Positions 7,591-20,378 are shown, numbered from the stretch's first letter. The stretch: 64,000 nt of DNA from Mycobacterium parascrofulaceum ATCC BAA-614 (GCF_000164135.1 NZ_GG770560.1:31125-95124); one strand, 5' to 3'. Notes: generated from the sequence alone by a model not told the origin. Numbers and translations: made by a program.

Positions 7591-8067
7591 ATGTCCAGCA
7601 CAAACATTTTCGCCAAAACCGGCGCGCGTCTGCTCCGGTCCCCGCGCTTGATGCGCGCGCCGATCTGGATCTATAAGGCCCGCGCGGGGGCGCTGTTCGG
7701 GTCGCGCTTGCTGATGCTCGAACACATCGGCCGCAAATCCGGTGAGCCGCGCTACGTGGTGCTGGAAGTGGTCGGCCACTCGTCGCCGGACACCTACGTC
7801 GTCGCCTCCGGCTTCGGCCGAAAGGCGCAGTGGTTCCGCAACATTGAGGCCAATCCGCGGGTGCGCGTCTACGCGGGCAGCCACGCGCCCAGACCCGCCA
7901 CCGCGCGGATCCTCGACCAGCACGAGGCCGACCGCGCGCTGGCGACCTACCTCAGCCGGCACCGCAAGGCGTGGGAAAAGATGAGGCCGGCGCTGGAGGA
8001 AACGCTCGGCGTGCCGATCACCGAGACGAACACCCCGCTGCCCATGGTCGAGCTGCGACTGGACTAG
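7591..8067 (+). CDS. Deazaflavin-dependent nitroreductase/quinone-reductase family protein
   Basis: The 158-residue product belongs to the actinobacterial DUF385 split-beta-barrel family that uses F420 or related flavins (the Ddn relatives). Marks are LLMLEHIGRKSGEPRYVVLEV and GFGRKAQWFRNIEANPRV. ATG 7591 is chosen for the GGAGG at 7581-7585, 5 bases upstream; the GTG at 7567 overlapping the TetR stop is an alternative that adds 8 residues. It probably forms an operon with the TetR gene. Its substrate is unknown. The stop codon overlaps the convergent DoxX-like stop. Confidence 0.85.
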   Translation: MSSTNIFAKTGARLLRSPRLMRAPIWIYKARAGALFGSRLLMLEHIGRKSGEPRYVVLEVVGHSSPDTYVVASGFGRKAQWFRNIEANPRVRVYAGSHAPRPATARILDQHEADRALATYLSRHRKAWEKMRPALEETLGVPITETNTPLPMVELRLD

Positions 8068-8420
8068 CTGCGGTCGGGGCCCTTCGCCGTCATCACCGCG
8101 AACGTGGCCAGGAACACCGCCGCCGGGAGCGCGTTGACGGCCTTGTCGCGCACCCGGATGTGCGCACCGAGCGCCAACACGAAATAGACCGTCAGCATCG
8201 CCGTCGTCACCCGCGCCAGCGCCGGGAAGCGGGTGACCGACAACAGGCCCACGGCGGCGGCCGCCTTCACCGCAGGCAGCACGGGCCGCACGTTCTCCGG
8301 CAGGCCGACGTCGTCGAGGACCTTCTTGATGGGGGCCACCTGAACACCGCACGCCACCGCGTCCACGGCGTGGAAGACGCCGAGTGCCGCGTAGGTCTTC
8401 GGCGAAGTGAAAACGCTCAT
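8064..8420 (-). CDS. DoxX-like small membrane protein
   Basis: The 118-residue protein has about four membrane helices (near 10-25, 50-63, 70-87 and 95-112) and the general pattern of the DoxX-like family, whose members are often linked to redox stress in mycobacteria. It starts 9 bases after the SPFH gene stop on the same strand, so it may be the last gene of the NfeD-SPFH unit. The stop overlaps that of the convergent oxidoreductase gene by 4 bases. No catalytic residue is visible. Confidence 0.7.
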   Translation of the reverse strand: MSVFTSPKTYAALGVFHAVDAVACGVQVAPIKKVLDDVGLPENVRPVLPAVKAAAAVGLLSVTRFPALARVTTAMLTVYFVLALGAHIRVRDKAVNALPAAVFLATFAVMTAKGPDRS

Positions 8421-8429
8421 GGAGCAATC

Positions 8430-9575
8430 CTATTGGCCCAATCGCGGCGGCGCCCCCGGCGGTGGGCCGTCCACCGGCTGGCGGGCGATCGCCTCGGCCT
8501 TGGCCACCGCCTGCGCGATCGCCGGGTCGGTCTCGGTGGAGAACCAGTCGGCAACGTCGGCGTCGTCGGCCGCGCTGTGCTTGGGTGCGTCCTCGACCGG
8601 CGACGGCTCAAATCGGAACACGCCGTCCTCGCCCGGGGTGCCCAACAGCTTGGTGAAGCCCTGCAGCGCCGCGTTGAAGTCGCTGGGCACCACCCAGACC
8701 TTGTTGGCGTCGCCGCGGGCCATCTCCGGCAGCGTCTGCAGGTACTGGTAGGCCAGCATCTCCGGGGTGGGCCTACCGGCCTTGATCGCGGCGAACGTCT
8801 TCTCGATGGCCTTGGCCTGCCCCTGCGCCTGCAGGTAGGCCGCGGCACGCTCGCCTTGGGCGCGCAGCATCCGGGACTGCCGGTCGGCCTCGGCCGCCAG
8901 GATCGCGGCCTGCTTGGCGCCCTCGGCGGCCAGAATCTGCGCCTGCTTGGCGCCCTCGGCCTCCTTGATGGACGACTCCCGCATACCTTCGGCGGTCAGG
9001 ATCATCGCCCGCTTCTCGCGGTCGGCCTTCATCTGCTTTTCCATGGAGGCCTGAATGGACGGCGGCGGGTCGATGCTGCGTAACTCGACCCGGGCCACCC
9101 GCAGCCCCCAGCGACCGGTCGCCTCGTCGAGCACCCCGCGCAGCTGACCGTTGATCTGGTCGCGGGAGGTCAGCGTCTGCTCCAGCGTCATGCCGCCCAC
9201 GACGTTGCGCAGCGTGGTGGTGGTCAGCTGTTCGACGCCGACGATGTAGTTGCTGATCTGGTAGACGGCGGCCTGCGGATTGGTGACCTGGAAGTAGACG
9301 ACGGTGTCGATGTTGAGCGTCAGGTTGTCCTCGGTGATCACCGGCTGCGGCGGGAACGACACCACCCGTTCCCGCAGGTCCACCCGCGCACGGACGCGGT
9401 CGATGAACGGCACCAACAGCGTCAGCTGACCGCTGACCGTCCGGCTATATCGGCCCAGCCGCTCGATCACCGCGGCCTCCGCCTGCGGAATCAGCGCGAC
9501 CGACTTGGCCACCACCACGATGGCGAATATCACCAAGACGACCAGCAACACCAAACCAGCAACCGCACCTTGCAC
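8430..9575 (-). CDS. SPFH/stomatin-like membrane protein (QmcA type)
   Basis: The 381-residue protein has one N-terminal membrane helix (about 3-25), an SPFH/band-7 domain (about 28-200) with the signature [15 protein letters not shown], then an Ala/Glu/Gln-rich coiled coil (about 215-300) with repeated AEGAKQA motifs. Its length equals that of M. tuberculosis Rv1488. Such proteins form large oligomeric cages at membrane microdomains. NfeD is encoded 36 bases upstream; SPFH-NfeD pairing is a conserved arrangement. Translation starts at GTG 9575. Confidence 0.93.
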   Translation of the reverse strand: MQGAVAGLVLLVVLVIFAIVVVAKSVALIPQAEAAVIERLGRYSRTVSGQLTLLVPFIDRVRARVDLRERVVSFPPQPVITEDNLTLNIDTVVYFQVTNPQAAVYQISNYIVGVEQLTTTTLRNVVGGMTLEQTLTSRDQINGQLRGVLDEATGRWGLRVARVELRSIDPPPSIQASMEKQMKADREKRAMILTAEGMRESSIKEAEGAKQAQILAAEGAKQAAILAAEADRQSRMLRAQGERAAAYLQAQGQAKAIEKTFAAIKAGRPTPEMLAYQYLQTLPEMARGDANKVWVVPSDFNAALQGFTKLLGTPGEDGVFRFEPSPVEDAPKHSAADDADVADWFSTETDPAIAQAVAKAEAIARQPVDGPPPGAPPRLGQ

Positions 9576-9611
9576 CCGAGTTCCTCTCTCTCACAGCGTC
9601 TTTCGCAGTCG

Positions 9612-10049
9612 TTACGGACCGCTCTTGAAGACGACCGCCGTGGCGCCGTCGATTTGCAGGACGGTCACCGACTCCCCCGGTTCGTACACATCCGCCTCGT
9701 TGAGCGGCCGCGCCGTCCACACCTCGCCGTCGAGCTTCACCTGGCCCTCGTCGCGGGAGATCCGCGCCAGCACCAGCGCGTTCTTGCCCTCCAGCGCCTC
9801 GATGCCCAATCGCGGCACGTGCGCGGGTGTCAGGCGGCGGCGCAGCGCGGGCCGAACCAGCACGAGCAGCAGCACCGAGACGATCAGGAACACGGTTCCG
9901 TCGGCCCAGACCGGCCAATCCGTCAGCCAGCTGATCCCCGAGGCGGCCAGCGCGCCGCCGCCGAGCATCAGCAGGAACATGTCGCCGGTAAGGGCCTCCG
10001 CACCGGCGAGCACCAGCGCGAATATCAGCCAAAGCACCGCGGCGTGCAT
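9612..10049 (-). CDS. NfeD-family membrane protein
   Basis: The 145-residue product has membrane helices in the first half (about 3-70) and a C-terminal OB-fold of the NfeD type (about 80-145) ending in [17 protein letters not shown]. It corresponds to Rv1487 (about 144 residues). ATG 10049 is chosen, since the upstream extension in the same frame holds no membrane or SD signal. It works with the SPFH protein encoded just downstream, probably in membrane domain organisation or quality control. It is divergent from the gene at 10107 with 57 bases between them. Confidence 0.87.
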   Translation of the reverse strand: MHAAVLWLIFALVLAGAEALTGDMFLLMLGGGALAASGISWLTDWPVWADGTVFLIVSVLLLVLVRPALRRRLTPAHVPRLGIEALEGKNALVLARISRDEGQVKLDGEVWTARPLNEADVYEPGESVTVLQIDGATAVVFKSGP

Positions 10050-10106
10050 GCGGCCAGAATACGCGTGATCCGCCTTTGCCGGGCAAAACAACTACACTGC
10101 GGAATC

Positions 10107-11036
10107 GTGTGGTGTCCCAGTGTCTCGCTGTCCCTGTGGGCCAACGCCTGGCTCGCAGGCAAGGCCGCGCCCGACGACGTCCTCGACGCGTTATCAGTAT
10201 GGGCGCCAAAGCAATCGGTCACCGCGTATGATGCGGTCGCCGCCGGCCATACCGGGCTGCCGTGGCCCGATGTGAACGACGCCGGGGCGGTGACGCTGCT
10301 GCAGACGCTGCGCGCCGCGGTTGGCCGGTCGACGCCCGGCGCGGACGGTTCGGGCCGGCTTTGCGGGACGATCAACGTGCTTTTGCCGGTGCCCGGCGAT
10401 GTGCGCGGGCTGGCCCCGGGCACGCAGTTCGAGCGTGACGCGCTGGCCGCGGGCGAGGCGATCGTCATCGCCAATCCCCACGATTCCGCCGCCGCCGTCG
10501 GCCTGGTCCCCGAGTTCTCCTACGACGACGAGGAGGACTTCCCCGAGCTGTGCGCGCTGTCCTGGACGGTGTATTCGCTGCCGGGCGCGCCGGTGCTCGA
10601 CCACCACGAGCTCGGGGATGCCGAATACACGCTGAGGTCGGCCGTGCGGTCGGCCGCCGACGCGCTGGGCGCCATCGGGCTGGGGTCGGCCGCGGCCGAC
10701 ATCGACGATCCCCGGGGGCTCGTCGAGCAGTTGCTGGAATCCGCACGCCAGCACCGCGTTCCCGACCACGCGCCGTCCCGCGCGCTGCGGGTGCTGGAGA
10801 ACGCCGCGCACGTCGACGCCATCATCGCGGTCAGCGCCGGGCTCAGCCGGTCACCCGACTCGCCGGAACGGTTCACCGCGCCCATCGTCGCCGGGCCCGA
10901 GCCGTTCGGCACCCGATCGTCTTCGGAGGCCCGCATCGCCAGCGACGCGCTGCGGCCGCTGACATCCGTCGTGCGTTCGGCACGCATGGCCGCCGTCACC
11001 GCGATCCTGCACTCGGCCTGGGCCGACTGGTCGTGA
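10107..11036 (+). CDS. Conserved mycobacterial protein of unknown function (Rv1486c type)
   Basis: The 309-residue protein is soluble and Ala-rich without signal peptide or membrane helix. Position and approximate length match Rv1486c. I recognise no catalytic motif. Notable segments are an acidic stretch [17 protein letters not shown] near the middle and a Pro/Gly-rich region before it. GTG 10107 is the most upstream start that does not run into the divergent NfeD gene; a longer open frame upstream overlaps that gene and is rejected. The stop lies 4 bases from the convergent hemH stop. Confidence 0.75.
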   Translation: MWCPSVSLSLWANAWLAGKAAPDDVLDALSVWAPKQSVTAYDAVAAGHTGLPWPDVNDAGAVTLLQTLRAAVGRSTPGADGSGRLCGTINVLLPVPGDVRGLAPGTQFERDALAAGEAIVIANPHDSAAAVGLVPEFSYDDEEDFPELCALSWTVYSLPGAPVLDHHELGDAEYTLRSAVRSAADALGAIGLGSAAADIDDPRGLVEQLLESARQHRVPDHAPSRALRVLENAAHVDAIIAVSAGLSRSPDSPERFTAPIVAGPEPFGTRSSSEARIASDALRPLTSVVRSARMAAVTAILHSAWADWS

Positions 11037-11040
11037 ACCG

Positions 11041-12051
11041 CTAGGCGGATTCGGCCGCGACGCAGTGCGGCGGACGGCACGGCGCGCCGTTCACGCCGGC
11101 CAGACAACCGGGCACCGGGTCGGGGCCGCTCACCCGCGCCGGGGGCCGGCCGGTGCGCAGTTCGTCGATGAGATCCGCGGCGAGCCGGGCGAATCGGCGG
11201 TCGGCGTTGGGCGTTGCGGCCCGGGCGAACGCCACCCCCGCCACCTCGGCCTGCGCCCGCAACTCCTCGTCGAGATCCCACACCACCTCGATGTGATCGG
11301 CGACGAACCCGATCGGGCAGACGACGACGGCCCGGGTGCCCGAGGCGGCCAGCCCCGCGAGATGGTCCTCGACGCTGGGCTCCAGCCACGGCACCTGCGG
11401 CGGCCCCGAACGCGACTGCCACGTCAGGTCGTAGTCGGCATACCCGGCGGCGGCCGCGACAAGCCTTGCGGCGTAAGCGACTTGGCGGCTGTAGAGCCGT
11501 GGGCCGAGGCGCTGGTCGGCGGCCACCGGGACGGAGTGGGCGGTGAACACCAGCCGCGCGCCGGCGGGCACGGTCTGCGCCGCGGCCGCGACGGCGTCGG
11601 CGAACATCTCGACGAAGAGCGGGTGGTCGAAGTAACGCCGCAGCTTGACCAGCTCGGGCGCGCCCGGCCCCGCCGCCTCGCGCGCGCGGGCGATGTCTTC
11701 GGAGTACTGTGTGCAGCCGGAGTAGCCGCTCCACGCCGACGTGGTGAACACCGCGGCGCGACGAACGCCGTTGTCGCGCATGGTAATGACCGTGTCTTCG
11801 ACATACGGTTCCCAGTTGCGGTTGCCGAAATAGATCGGCAGCTCCAGTTCCGCCTGCAACTCGGCGATCAGCGCGCGGTTGATCCCGTTGATCGGTGACA
11901 CCCCGCCGAAATGCAGGTAGTGCTGGGCGACGTCGTCCAGGCGTTCGGGCGGCACGTTACGCCCGCGGGTGACGTTCTCCAGAAACGGCCGCACCTGCTC
12001 GGGTCCTTCCGGCCCGCCGAAGGACAGCAGCAGGACGGCGTCGAATTCCAT
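11041..12051 (-). CDS. hemH: Ferrochelatase (coproporphyrin ferrochelatase type)
   Basis: The 336-residue enzyme inserts Fe2+ into the porphyrin ring. In Actinobacteria the substrate is coproporphyrin III, hence the alternative name cpfC. Family marks are [21 protein letters not shown] at the N-terminus, the metal-site His in VFTAHSVPV, and the C-terminal Cys cluster in [16 protein letters not shown] that fits the [2Fe-2S] site of actinobacterial ferrochelatases. It is the third gene of fabG1-inhA-hemH, 6 bases after inhA. The M. tuberculosis equivalent is Rv1485. Confidence 0.96.
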   Translation of the reverse strand: MEFDAVLLLSFGGPEGPEQVRPFLENVTRGRNVPPERLDDVAQHYLHFGGVSPINGINRALIAELQAELELPIYFGNRNWEPYVEDTVITMRDNGVRRAAVFTTSAWSGYSGCTQYSEDIARAREAAGPGAPELVKLRRYFDHPLFVEMFADAVAAAAQTVPAGARLVFTAHSVPVAADQRLGPRLYSRQVAYAARLVAAAAGYADYDLTWQSRSGPPQVPWLEPSVEDHLAGLAASGTRAVVVCPIGFVADHIEVVWDLDEELRAQAEVAGVAFARAATPNADRRFARLAADLIDELRTGRPPARVSGPDPVPGCLAGVNGAPCRPPHCVAAESA

Positions 12052-12057
12052 TGTTGC

Positions 12058-13693
<1,636 letters not shown>

Positions 13694-13743
13694 TCGCCTG
13701 GGGTTTGCTTGGTTGAAATCTCCCCCTGCCATGTTGCCCGCGT

Positions 13744-13985
13744 CACGCTGGCGTGACGCTCGGGGGTGACGGCCACGCTGGCGTGACGCTCGAGGAGCGA
13801 GGCGTGACAGCCACGCTGACAGGTCCCCGGCAGTGGGCGGCACCCTCGGCTCGACCGCCGAAAGCCACGCTGGCGTGACGCTCGGGGGCGACAGCCACGC
13901 TGGCGTGACGCTCGAGGAGCGAGGCGTGACGCTCGGGGAGCAAGCGTGACGCTCGGGGGCGACGGCCATGCTGGCGTGACGCTCG
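13744..13985. repeat. Cluster of CACGCTGGCGTG-type palindromic repeats in a gene-free spacer
   Basis: The 332-base spacer between fabG1 and the VWA gene (13682-14013) holds at least five copies of CACGCTGGCGTGACGCTCG or CATGCTGGCGTGACGCTCG, starting at 13744, 13774, 13866, 13896 and 13967, plus a partial copy at 13812. Units 1-2 and 4-5 are both 30 bases apart and form an imperfect direct repeat of about 65 bases (13740 and 13862). Between units there are GAGGAGCGAGGCGTGAC-like stretches. The core CACGC-TG-GCGTG is self-complementary. The frames across it look like translated repeats and no gene is supported. M. tuberculosis has Rv1482c at this place. Confidence 0.85.
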
Positions 13986-14013
13986 GGGAGCAAGCGTGAC
14001 GCGTCAGGCAACG

Positions 14014-15021
14014 CTAGGTCGGCAGGCGGCGGTTGATAAGCAGCGCCGCCAGCGCCGCCAACGCCAGCACCAGCGCACCCAGCCGCACCCAGCCCACGCT
14101 GGCGTCGCCCTTGATCGTCTCGTAGCCGATCTGCTGCTGCAGCGTCGCGTACACGGATTTCAGCTCCTGCAACGTCGCCGCGTTGTAGGCGTTCCCGCCC
14201 GAGAGCTGGGCCACCTTCTTCAGCGTCTCGTCGTCGACGGGCACCGGCTGGCGCTGGTCGTTGATCTCGACGAAGCCGTACGGCGTGCCGAACGAGATCG
14301 TCGAGATCGGCACGCCCTGGTCCTTGGCGGTGCGCGCCGCGGTGAAGGCGCCCTTCGGGTTGTCCGGGTTGGTCGGCATCGTCTCCTTGCCGTCGGAGAA
14401 CAAAACGATGCGCGCCGGCGGCGGCGCGTCGCCGCCGCCGATCACCGCGCCGACCGTGGCGATGGCCTGCAGCGCGGTGAAGATGCCCTCGCCGGTGGCG
14501 GTGCGGTCGGCGAACTGCAGCTTGTCCAGGGCGCGCTTGGTCGAGTCGCGGTTGGTGGTCGGCGACACCAACACGGTCGCGGTCCCCGCGTAGGCGATCA
14601 GCCCCAGGTTGATGCCCGGGGTCAGCTCGTCGGCGAACTGCTTGGCCGCCTCCTGCGCGGCCGCCATCCGGTTGGGCTGCACGTCGGTGGCCCGCATCGA
14701 CTGCGACACGTCGATCACCAGCATCACCACCGCGCGGTTGCGGGGAATGCGGACGTCGTTGGTCGGCCCCGCCATCGCGATGGTGAGCAGCACCAGCGAC
14801 GCCACCAGCAGGATCGCCGGCACGTGCCGCCACTTCGGCGGCCGCTTGGGGGCGACGCTTTCCAGCAGCTCCATGTTGGCGAACCGCAGCATCCGCCGCT
14901 GCCGCGCCAGCTGCATGACGATGTACAGCGCGGCCAGCCCGGCCACGACGAGCAGGAACAGGAAGAACCACGCATGTTCGAAGCCCGACAACGACATCGG
15001 GCCCAGCAGCGGCAATGTCAC
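14014..15021 (-). CDS. Membrane-anchored VWA-domain protein (Rv1481 type)
   Basis: The 335-residue protein has two N-terminal membrane helices (about 16-36 and 68-85), a von Willebrand A domain (about 95-290) with the MIDAS motif DVSQS, and a C-terminal helix ending in NRRLPT (about 308-330). It belongs to the BatA-like partners of MoxR ATPases. GTG 15021 overlaps the DUF58 gene stop by 4 bases. Together with moxR1 and the DUF58 gene it probably serves in envelope protein maturation; the client is unknown. Length equals Rv1481. Confidence 0.93.
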   Translation of the reverse strand: MTLPLLGPMSLSGFEHAWFFLFLLVVAGLAALYIVMQLARQRRMLRFANMELLESVAPKRPPKWRHVPAILLVASLVLLTIAMAGPTNDVRIPRNRAVVMLVIDVSQSMRATDVQPNRMAAAQEAAKQFADELTPGINLGLIAYAGTATVLVSPTTNRDSTKRALDKLQFADRTATGEGIFTALQAIATVGAVIGGGDAPPPARIVLFSDGKETMPTNPDNPKGAFTAARTAKDQGVPISTISFGTPYGFVEINDQRQPVPVDDETLKKVAQLSGGNAYNAATLQELKSVYATLQQQIGYETIKGDASVGWVRLGALVLALAALAALLINRRLPT

Positions 15022-15967
15022 TGCCGCCCCGCCAATGCACCGCGCCGGCGGGACTCGACGAAGCGGACGATGTCGGCGATCCAGTCCCGGTCGGTGCGCA
15101 GCGTCAGCACCGGGGCCCCGCAGCTGCGGATGGTGCGCGCCACCTCGGCGCGGTGCGCCGCGGCCGCCTTCGCGAAATCGTCGCGCAGCTGGGCGTCGAT
15201 GGTGAACTCGCGGGTGACGCCGGACTCGGCGTCCTGCAGCACCACGTCGCCGATGTCAGGCAGCTCGACGTCGCGGGGATCGAGCACCTCGATGGCCAGC
15301 ACCTCGTGCCGGGCCGCGATCGCCCGCAGCGGCCGCATCCAGTTGATCGGACCCAGGAAGTCGCTGATGATCACCGCCATGCCGCGGCGGCGTTCGGGTC
15401 GCCGCAGCGCGTCGATGGCCGTCGCCAGATCCCCGCGCACCCCGACCGGCGCCCTGGGCGTGGTGGCGATGGTGCGCAGCAACGTCTGCTCGTGCTGGCG
15501 CCCGGAACGCGCCGGGACGCGGACCATGGTCTGGCCGTTGGCGATCAGCGCCCCGAGCCGGTTGCCGCCGCCGCTGTTGAGGAAGGTGATGGCCGCCGCG
15601 GCCGCGACCGCCAGGTCGCGCTTCTCGCACCCGACGGTGCCGAAGTCCAGGCTCGCCGACATGTCGACGACCATCCAGGTCTCCAGCTCGCGGTCGGCGA
15701 TCATCTGCCGGACGTGGGGATGCATCGTGCGCGCGGTGACGGCCCAGTCCATCCGCCGGACGTCGTCGCCGGGCTGGTACTCGCGTGACTCGCCCGGCTC
15801 CGAGCCGGGCCCCGGGATCAGGCCGAGGTGGTCGCCGTGCAGGACACCGTCGAGCTTGCGCTTGACCGTCAGCTCGAGTTGCCGCAGCGCCGCCGCCAGC
15901 TTCGGGTCCACGATCTGCCCGCGCTGCATCGATGGCGGATGTGGCACCGCCGGCTGCTGGGGCTGCG

Positions 15968-15971
<4 letters not shown>
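15018..15971 (-). CDS. DUF58-domain protein, MoxR partner (Rv1480 type)
   Basis: The 317-residue soluble protein contains the DUF58 block [20 protein letters not shown] followed by a VWA-like fold with a MIDAS-like DMSAS segment. The length equals Rv1480. Such proteins accompany MoxR AAA+ ATPases as adaptors. GTG 15971 overlaps the moxR1 stop (GTGA), and its own stop overlaps the VWA start in the same way, so the three products are made in coupled fashion. Confidence 0.93.
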
Positions 15972-17101
<1,130 letters not shown>

Positions 17102-17253
17102 CAATAACCCTCCACAGCTCATTCGGACACGACTGCTTGCACCACCACCGTCGTGGGGCCGCGACGTGCCCGCGTCCAACTATTCCAGGCCCGCCGGATT
17201 CCGTCGACGCTGGTGGTTCGGCCCCGGGCTACAGCCGGGCGACCGGACCCGGA

Positions 17254-17985
17254 TCAGTACTCGATGATCCTAGTCAGGAACGGCGTCATGCCGGGCTTGC
17301 GAACCGGGCTGACGGTGACGTGACCGGCCAGGCTGGACGCCTCCAGCATCTGTCCGTTGCCCAGATACATCGTCACGTGCTGGCCGCCGTTCGGGCCGTA
17401 GAAGATGAGGTCGCCGCGCCGGGCCTGGTCCGGCGGGATGTGCCGGCCGGCGTTGTACTGGTCACCGGAGAACCGCGGGATCAGCACGCCGACGCCGGCG
17501 AAGCCGTACCGCATCAGGCCCGAGCAGTCGAAACCGGTGATGTTGGCGCCGTCGCCGACGCCCTTGCTGGGGCCGTCCAGCGAGCCGCCACCCCAGGAGT
17601 ACGGGACGCCCATCTGCGATCCCATCCGCTTGATCACGTACTCGATGGCCTGCCGGCCGTAGACGCGCGGGATCTTGCCGCCGGGGTTGGTCGGGGCGGC
17701 CGCGGTGGGCGCGGGATCCCCCAGGATGTTGATTCCGAGGCCGCCGAGGAATTGCCTGCCCAGGTTCATCGTCGTCTGGGTGGCTTGCGCGGTGGCCTGC
17801 AGCGAGGCGTTGGCGACGGCGAGCGGGTCGCCCGGCGCGCCCGCGCTGATGGTCGCCGGCAGGGTGGGGTCCCAGCCCGGGTCCGCCACGGCGACGGGCG
17901 TCGGGGCGGCGACAGCCAGCGTCAGCCCGGCCACCACTGCGGTGATCCAGGCGAAGTTGATCAGGCGAATCCGCTTGCGGCGCAT
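17254..17985 (-). CDS. ripB: Peptidoglycan endopeptidase RipB
   Basis: The 243-residue secreted NlpC/P60 D,L-endopeptidase cleaves peptidoglycan stems. A signal peptide covers about residues 10-32 (FAWITAVVAGLTLAVAAPTPVAVA). The catalytic domain holds the Cys in TGFDCSGLMRY and the His in GGQHVTMYLG, followed by LEAS. It lacks the coiled-coil inhibitory N-terminus of RipA but keeps the same PTLPxxxxAxxPGDPLAV prodomain-like stretch. It lies 10 bases downstream of ripA. M. tuberculosis equivalent: Rv1478 (241 residues). Confidence 0.95.
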   Translation of the reverse strand: MRRKRIRLINFAWITAVVAGLTLAVAAPTPVAVADPGWDPTLPATISAGAPGDPLAVANASLQATAQATQTTMNLGRQFLGGLGINILGDPAPTAAAPTNPGGKIPRVYGRQAIEYVIKRMGSQMGVPYSWGGGSLDGPSKGVGDGANITGFDCSGLMRYGFAGVGVLIPRFSGDQYNAGRHIPPDQARRGDLIFYGPNGGQHVTMYLGNGQMLEASSLAGHVTVSPVRKPGMTPFLTRIIEY

Positions 17986-17995
17986 GGCTCCCCGT

Positions 17996-19432
17996 TCAGT
18001 ACTCGATGTAGCGGACGACGTAGGGCGTCATGCCGCTGGTGCGCACCGGCGCGACGCGGACCTTCAGCCCGATGTCGGGCGCCTCGAGCATCTGGCCGTT
18101 GCCGAGGTAGATCGTCACGTGCTGGGACCCGCCCGGGCCGTAGAAGATGACGTCACCGCGGCGCATCTGCGAGGACGGGATCTTGCGGCCCAGGTTGTAC
18201 TGCGAGCCCGAGTAGTGCGGCAGCTTGATGCCCACCCCGGCGAACGAGTAGAGGACCAGGCCCGAACAGTCGAAGCCGGTGATGCCCGCCCCGGAGTCGA
18301 TGCCCCTACTCGGGCCCGCCGCGTTGCCGCCGCCCCAGGAGTAGGGCACGCCGATCTGCGACATCCCGCGCCGGATCACGTACTCGCTGGCCTGCCGCCC
18401 GTACACCCGCGGGATCCGCCCGGCCGTCGCACCGGGGGACGCGTTGGTGATGCCGGTGTCGTCGGGCTTGAGGATGCCCAGTTGCTGCAGGAAGTTGCGG
18501 CCCAGCCCGGCGGTGACCTGAGTCGAGGTGGCCGAGATGCCCAGCACCTGGTTGATGACCGCGATCGGGTCGCCGGGAACGTTGGCGCTGGGGATCATCG
18601 GCAGGGTCGGGTCCCAGACGCCGTCCCACCGCCGCGCCCCGCCCTGCGGTGCGGGTGCGCCCGGCGAACCGGTCTCCCACCGGTCGCCCGACGCGGGTGC
18701 AGCGGGCCCGCCCCGGCGGGTCGACCATTCCCGTTGGGCCGCTTCAAGTTTGGCCTGCGCCTCGTCGCGTTCGGCGGCCAGGCGGGTGACTTGTTCGCGC
18801 TGTTCGTCGAACTTGCGCTTGGAGTCGGTCAGCGCCGCCACCGCGGCGTCCTGACTGCCCTTGGCGTCGGCCGCGGCCTTGTCGGCCTTCTGCTTGGCCA
18901 GCCGGGCCGCCGACTCCCTGTTCACCTGCTCGGTCCGCGCCCGCTGCAGCTTGGCCATCACCGTTTGGGAGCTCGCCGAAAGGGTCTTGGCGGCGGCCTC
19001 GGTGGCGATGATGTCGTCAGGGCTGGCGGCGGTCAGGTAACTGCTCGACGGGCCGTTCATATAGGTGGCCGCCGCGAAGGTGTCGAACCGCTGTTGCGCC
19101 GCGGCGATGGCGGCGTTGGCGTCCTTGACCGCCTGCTGGCTGGCCTCCAGGTCGTGTTGGGCCGCGGCGGCGTTGTCCCGCGCGCTCTCGACGTCGACCA
19201 GGGCCTTGTTGACGCTCTCCTGTTCCGTCTGGATTTCGGCGCTGAGGTTTTCCAGGCGCTGGTTGGCCTTGGCGACGTTGGCGATCAGCCCGGCCAGGCT
19301 GTCGGCGGCGGGGTCACCATGCGCGAGGCCCGGCGTGCAGAGCAGCAGTGCCACGCTCAGGACCGAGGGCACGACAGGCCGAACCAGCCTCGCGACCGGC
19401 TGCGCAGCGGAGCCCCGGCGTGTGCGTCTCAT
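17996..19432 (-). CDS. ripA: Peptidoglycan hydrolase RipA
   Basis: The 478-residue enzyme is the main septal endopeptidase and partner of resuscitation factor RpfB. It has a signal peptide (about 14-38), a long coiled-coil inhibitory domain (about 40-245), a Pro/Gly-rich linker, and a C-terminal NlpC/P60 domain. The catalytic triad is Cys389 (GFDCSGL), His438 (SQHVTIY) and Glu450 (MLEAP), each six above the M. tuberculosis numbering, in accord with the length difference (478 vs 472). ATG 19432 follows a GGAGA element on the minus strand. Direct repeats at 19589-19604 may bind MtrA. Confidence 0.97.
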   Translation of the reverse strand: MRRTRRGSAAQPVARLVRPVVPSVLSVALLLCTPGLAHGDPAADSLAGLIANVAKANQRLENLSAEIQTEQESVNKALVDVESARDNAAAAQHDLEASQQAVKDANAAIAAAQQRFDTFAAATYMNGPSSSYLTAASPDDIIATEAAAKTLSASSQTVMAKLQRARTEQVNRESAARLAKQKADKAAADAKGSQDAAVAALTDSKRKFDEQREQVTRLAAERDEAQAKLEAAQREWSTRRGGPAAPASGDRWETGSPGAPAPQGGARRWDGVWDPTLPMIPSANVPGDPIAVINQVLGISATSTQVTAGLGRNFLQQLGILKPDDTGITNASPGATAGRIPRVYGRQASEYVIRRGMSQIGVPYSWGGGNAAGPSRGIDSGAGITGFDCSGLVLYSFAGVGIKLPHYSGSQYNLGRKIPSSQMRRGDVIFYGPGGSQHVTIYLGNGQMLEAPDIGLKVRVAPVRTSGMTPYVVRYIEY

Positions 19433-19588
19433 TCGACTCAGGTCTCCTACGGCTCAACGCGACGGGCGGCGCCGGCCACAGAGTTCACTAACGGCGCCAA
19501 AGACAACACCAGCATCATTTGCACCGTACGTCACACTATTGGGCGCGCAAACGCTCCGCAGAAATCGCACTCTCTACGTGCGTTTAAT

Positions 19589-19604
19589 GTGACCGAACGG
19601 TGAC
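19589..19604 (-). promoter_or_regulatory. Candidate MtrA box upstream of ripA
   Basis: On the minus strand the site reads GTCACCGTTCGGTCAC: two GTCAC units 11 bases apart, i.e. on one face of the helix. MtrA is known to bind the ripA promoter at loosely conserved GTCAC-type direct repeats. The site is about 155 bases before the ripA start, and just upstream of it on that strand no other gene begins closely. The assignment is an inference. Confidence 0.4.
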
Positions 19605-19672
19605 CTACCGTGTTTGCCGCCGGGCCGAACGGGGCGACGAGCGACGGAACCCGCTCCCCAGGATACGGGTGG

Positions 19673-20215
19673 CTACGCCGTGTTGGTGGGCGTCACTTCC
19701 TGCGCTCCCGGCGAATCCGTCGGGGTTGCTGGACGCCTGCTGCGCACCTGCAGGACGCGGGTCGCGACGGCCGCGGCGAACACGGCGAGCAACAGGAAGA
19801 TGGTCAGCCCGGTCCAGGGGAATTCCGGGGTGCTGAGCTCGTTCACGAAGTGCTGCGCCGAGACCACCGGATTGCCCGTCTTGGCGATGTCCTCGCCGGC
19901 CTCCAGGGTGACGCGCGGGAACTGGGTGCTGTAGCTGCCGACGTAACTCGGGCTCAGCGTCAGGACGGTGGCGTCGTGATAGTCGGCGCCGACGACGGTG
20001 GAGATGTCGCGCAGCGGGGTGTCGTTCGGGGGGTTGTGGTCGAGCAGCACGATCTTGAGGTTGATGCCCTTGGCATGGGCCTCGTCGACGATGTGCAGCA
20101 GGCCCGGCATATCCGCCGCCGGCGCGCTGACGCCGGTGGCGGCGACCTGGGCCTTGACCGCCGTCATGTCGACGTCCTGCGGGATGTAGACGGGTAGCAC
20201 CGGGTGCAACGTCAT
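19673..20215 (-). CDS. Single-pass membrane protein, Rv1476 type
   Basis: The 180-residue protein begins PVYIPQDVDMTAVKAQVAA and has a thioredoxin- or TPM-like outer domain (about 1-130), followed by one membrane helix (about 136-155, LTIFLLLAVFAAAVATRVL) and a basic tail. It matches Rv1476 in position and nearly in length (186). No function is established. It is on the same strand as ripA, 240 bases upstream, and is divergent from acn. Confidence 0.82.
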   Translation of the reverse strand: MTLHPVLPVYIPQDVDMTAVKAQVAATGVSAPAADMPGLLHIVDEAHAKGINLKIVLLDHNPPNDTPLRDISTVVGADYHDATVLTLSPSYVGSYSTQFPRVTLEAGEDIAKTGNPVVSAQHFVNELSTPEFPWTGLTIFLLLAVFAAAVATRVLQVRSRRPATPTDSPGAQEVTPTNTA

Positions 20216-20242
20216 GTTTGTCTCCTGCTCCGCCGTCCTGCT

Positions 20243-20268
20243 CGAGCGCCACGCTGGCGTGGCGCTCG
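20243..20268. repeat. Perfect inverted repeat related to the 13.7-kb cluster
   Basis: CGAGCGCCACGC and GCGTGGCGCTCG form a perfect 12-base inverted repeat around a TG centre. The core CACGCTGGCGTG is identical to the units at 13744-13985, so this is a dispersed copy of the same intergenic element. It lies between the Rv1476-type gene and the acn promoter. A second, shorter repeat, GTCAC-N6-GTGAC, follows at about 20278-20293. Confidence 0.7.
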
Positions 20269-20378
20269 GCCACCGCGGTCACTCTAGCGTGACGGTCGCC
20301 GCGTATTGGGGGGTCGCGGGGGGTTTAAACCACCGACGTACGCGACAAGACTGGACCTACGGACGCCCCGTCGTAATG

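Noticed and set aside
9570..10106. N-terminal extension of the Rv1486c-type gene
   Set aside because: It would overlap the whole divergent NfeD gene and has no protein-like composition.
13744..13985. CRISPR-like array
   Set aside because: Units are short, unevenly spaced and self-complementary, spacers are not unique, and no cas genes are present.
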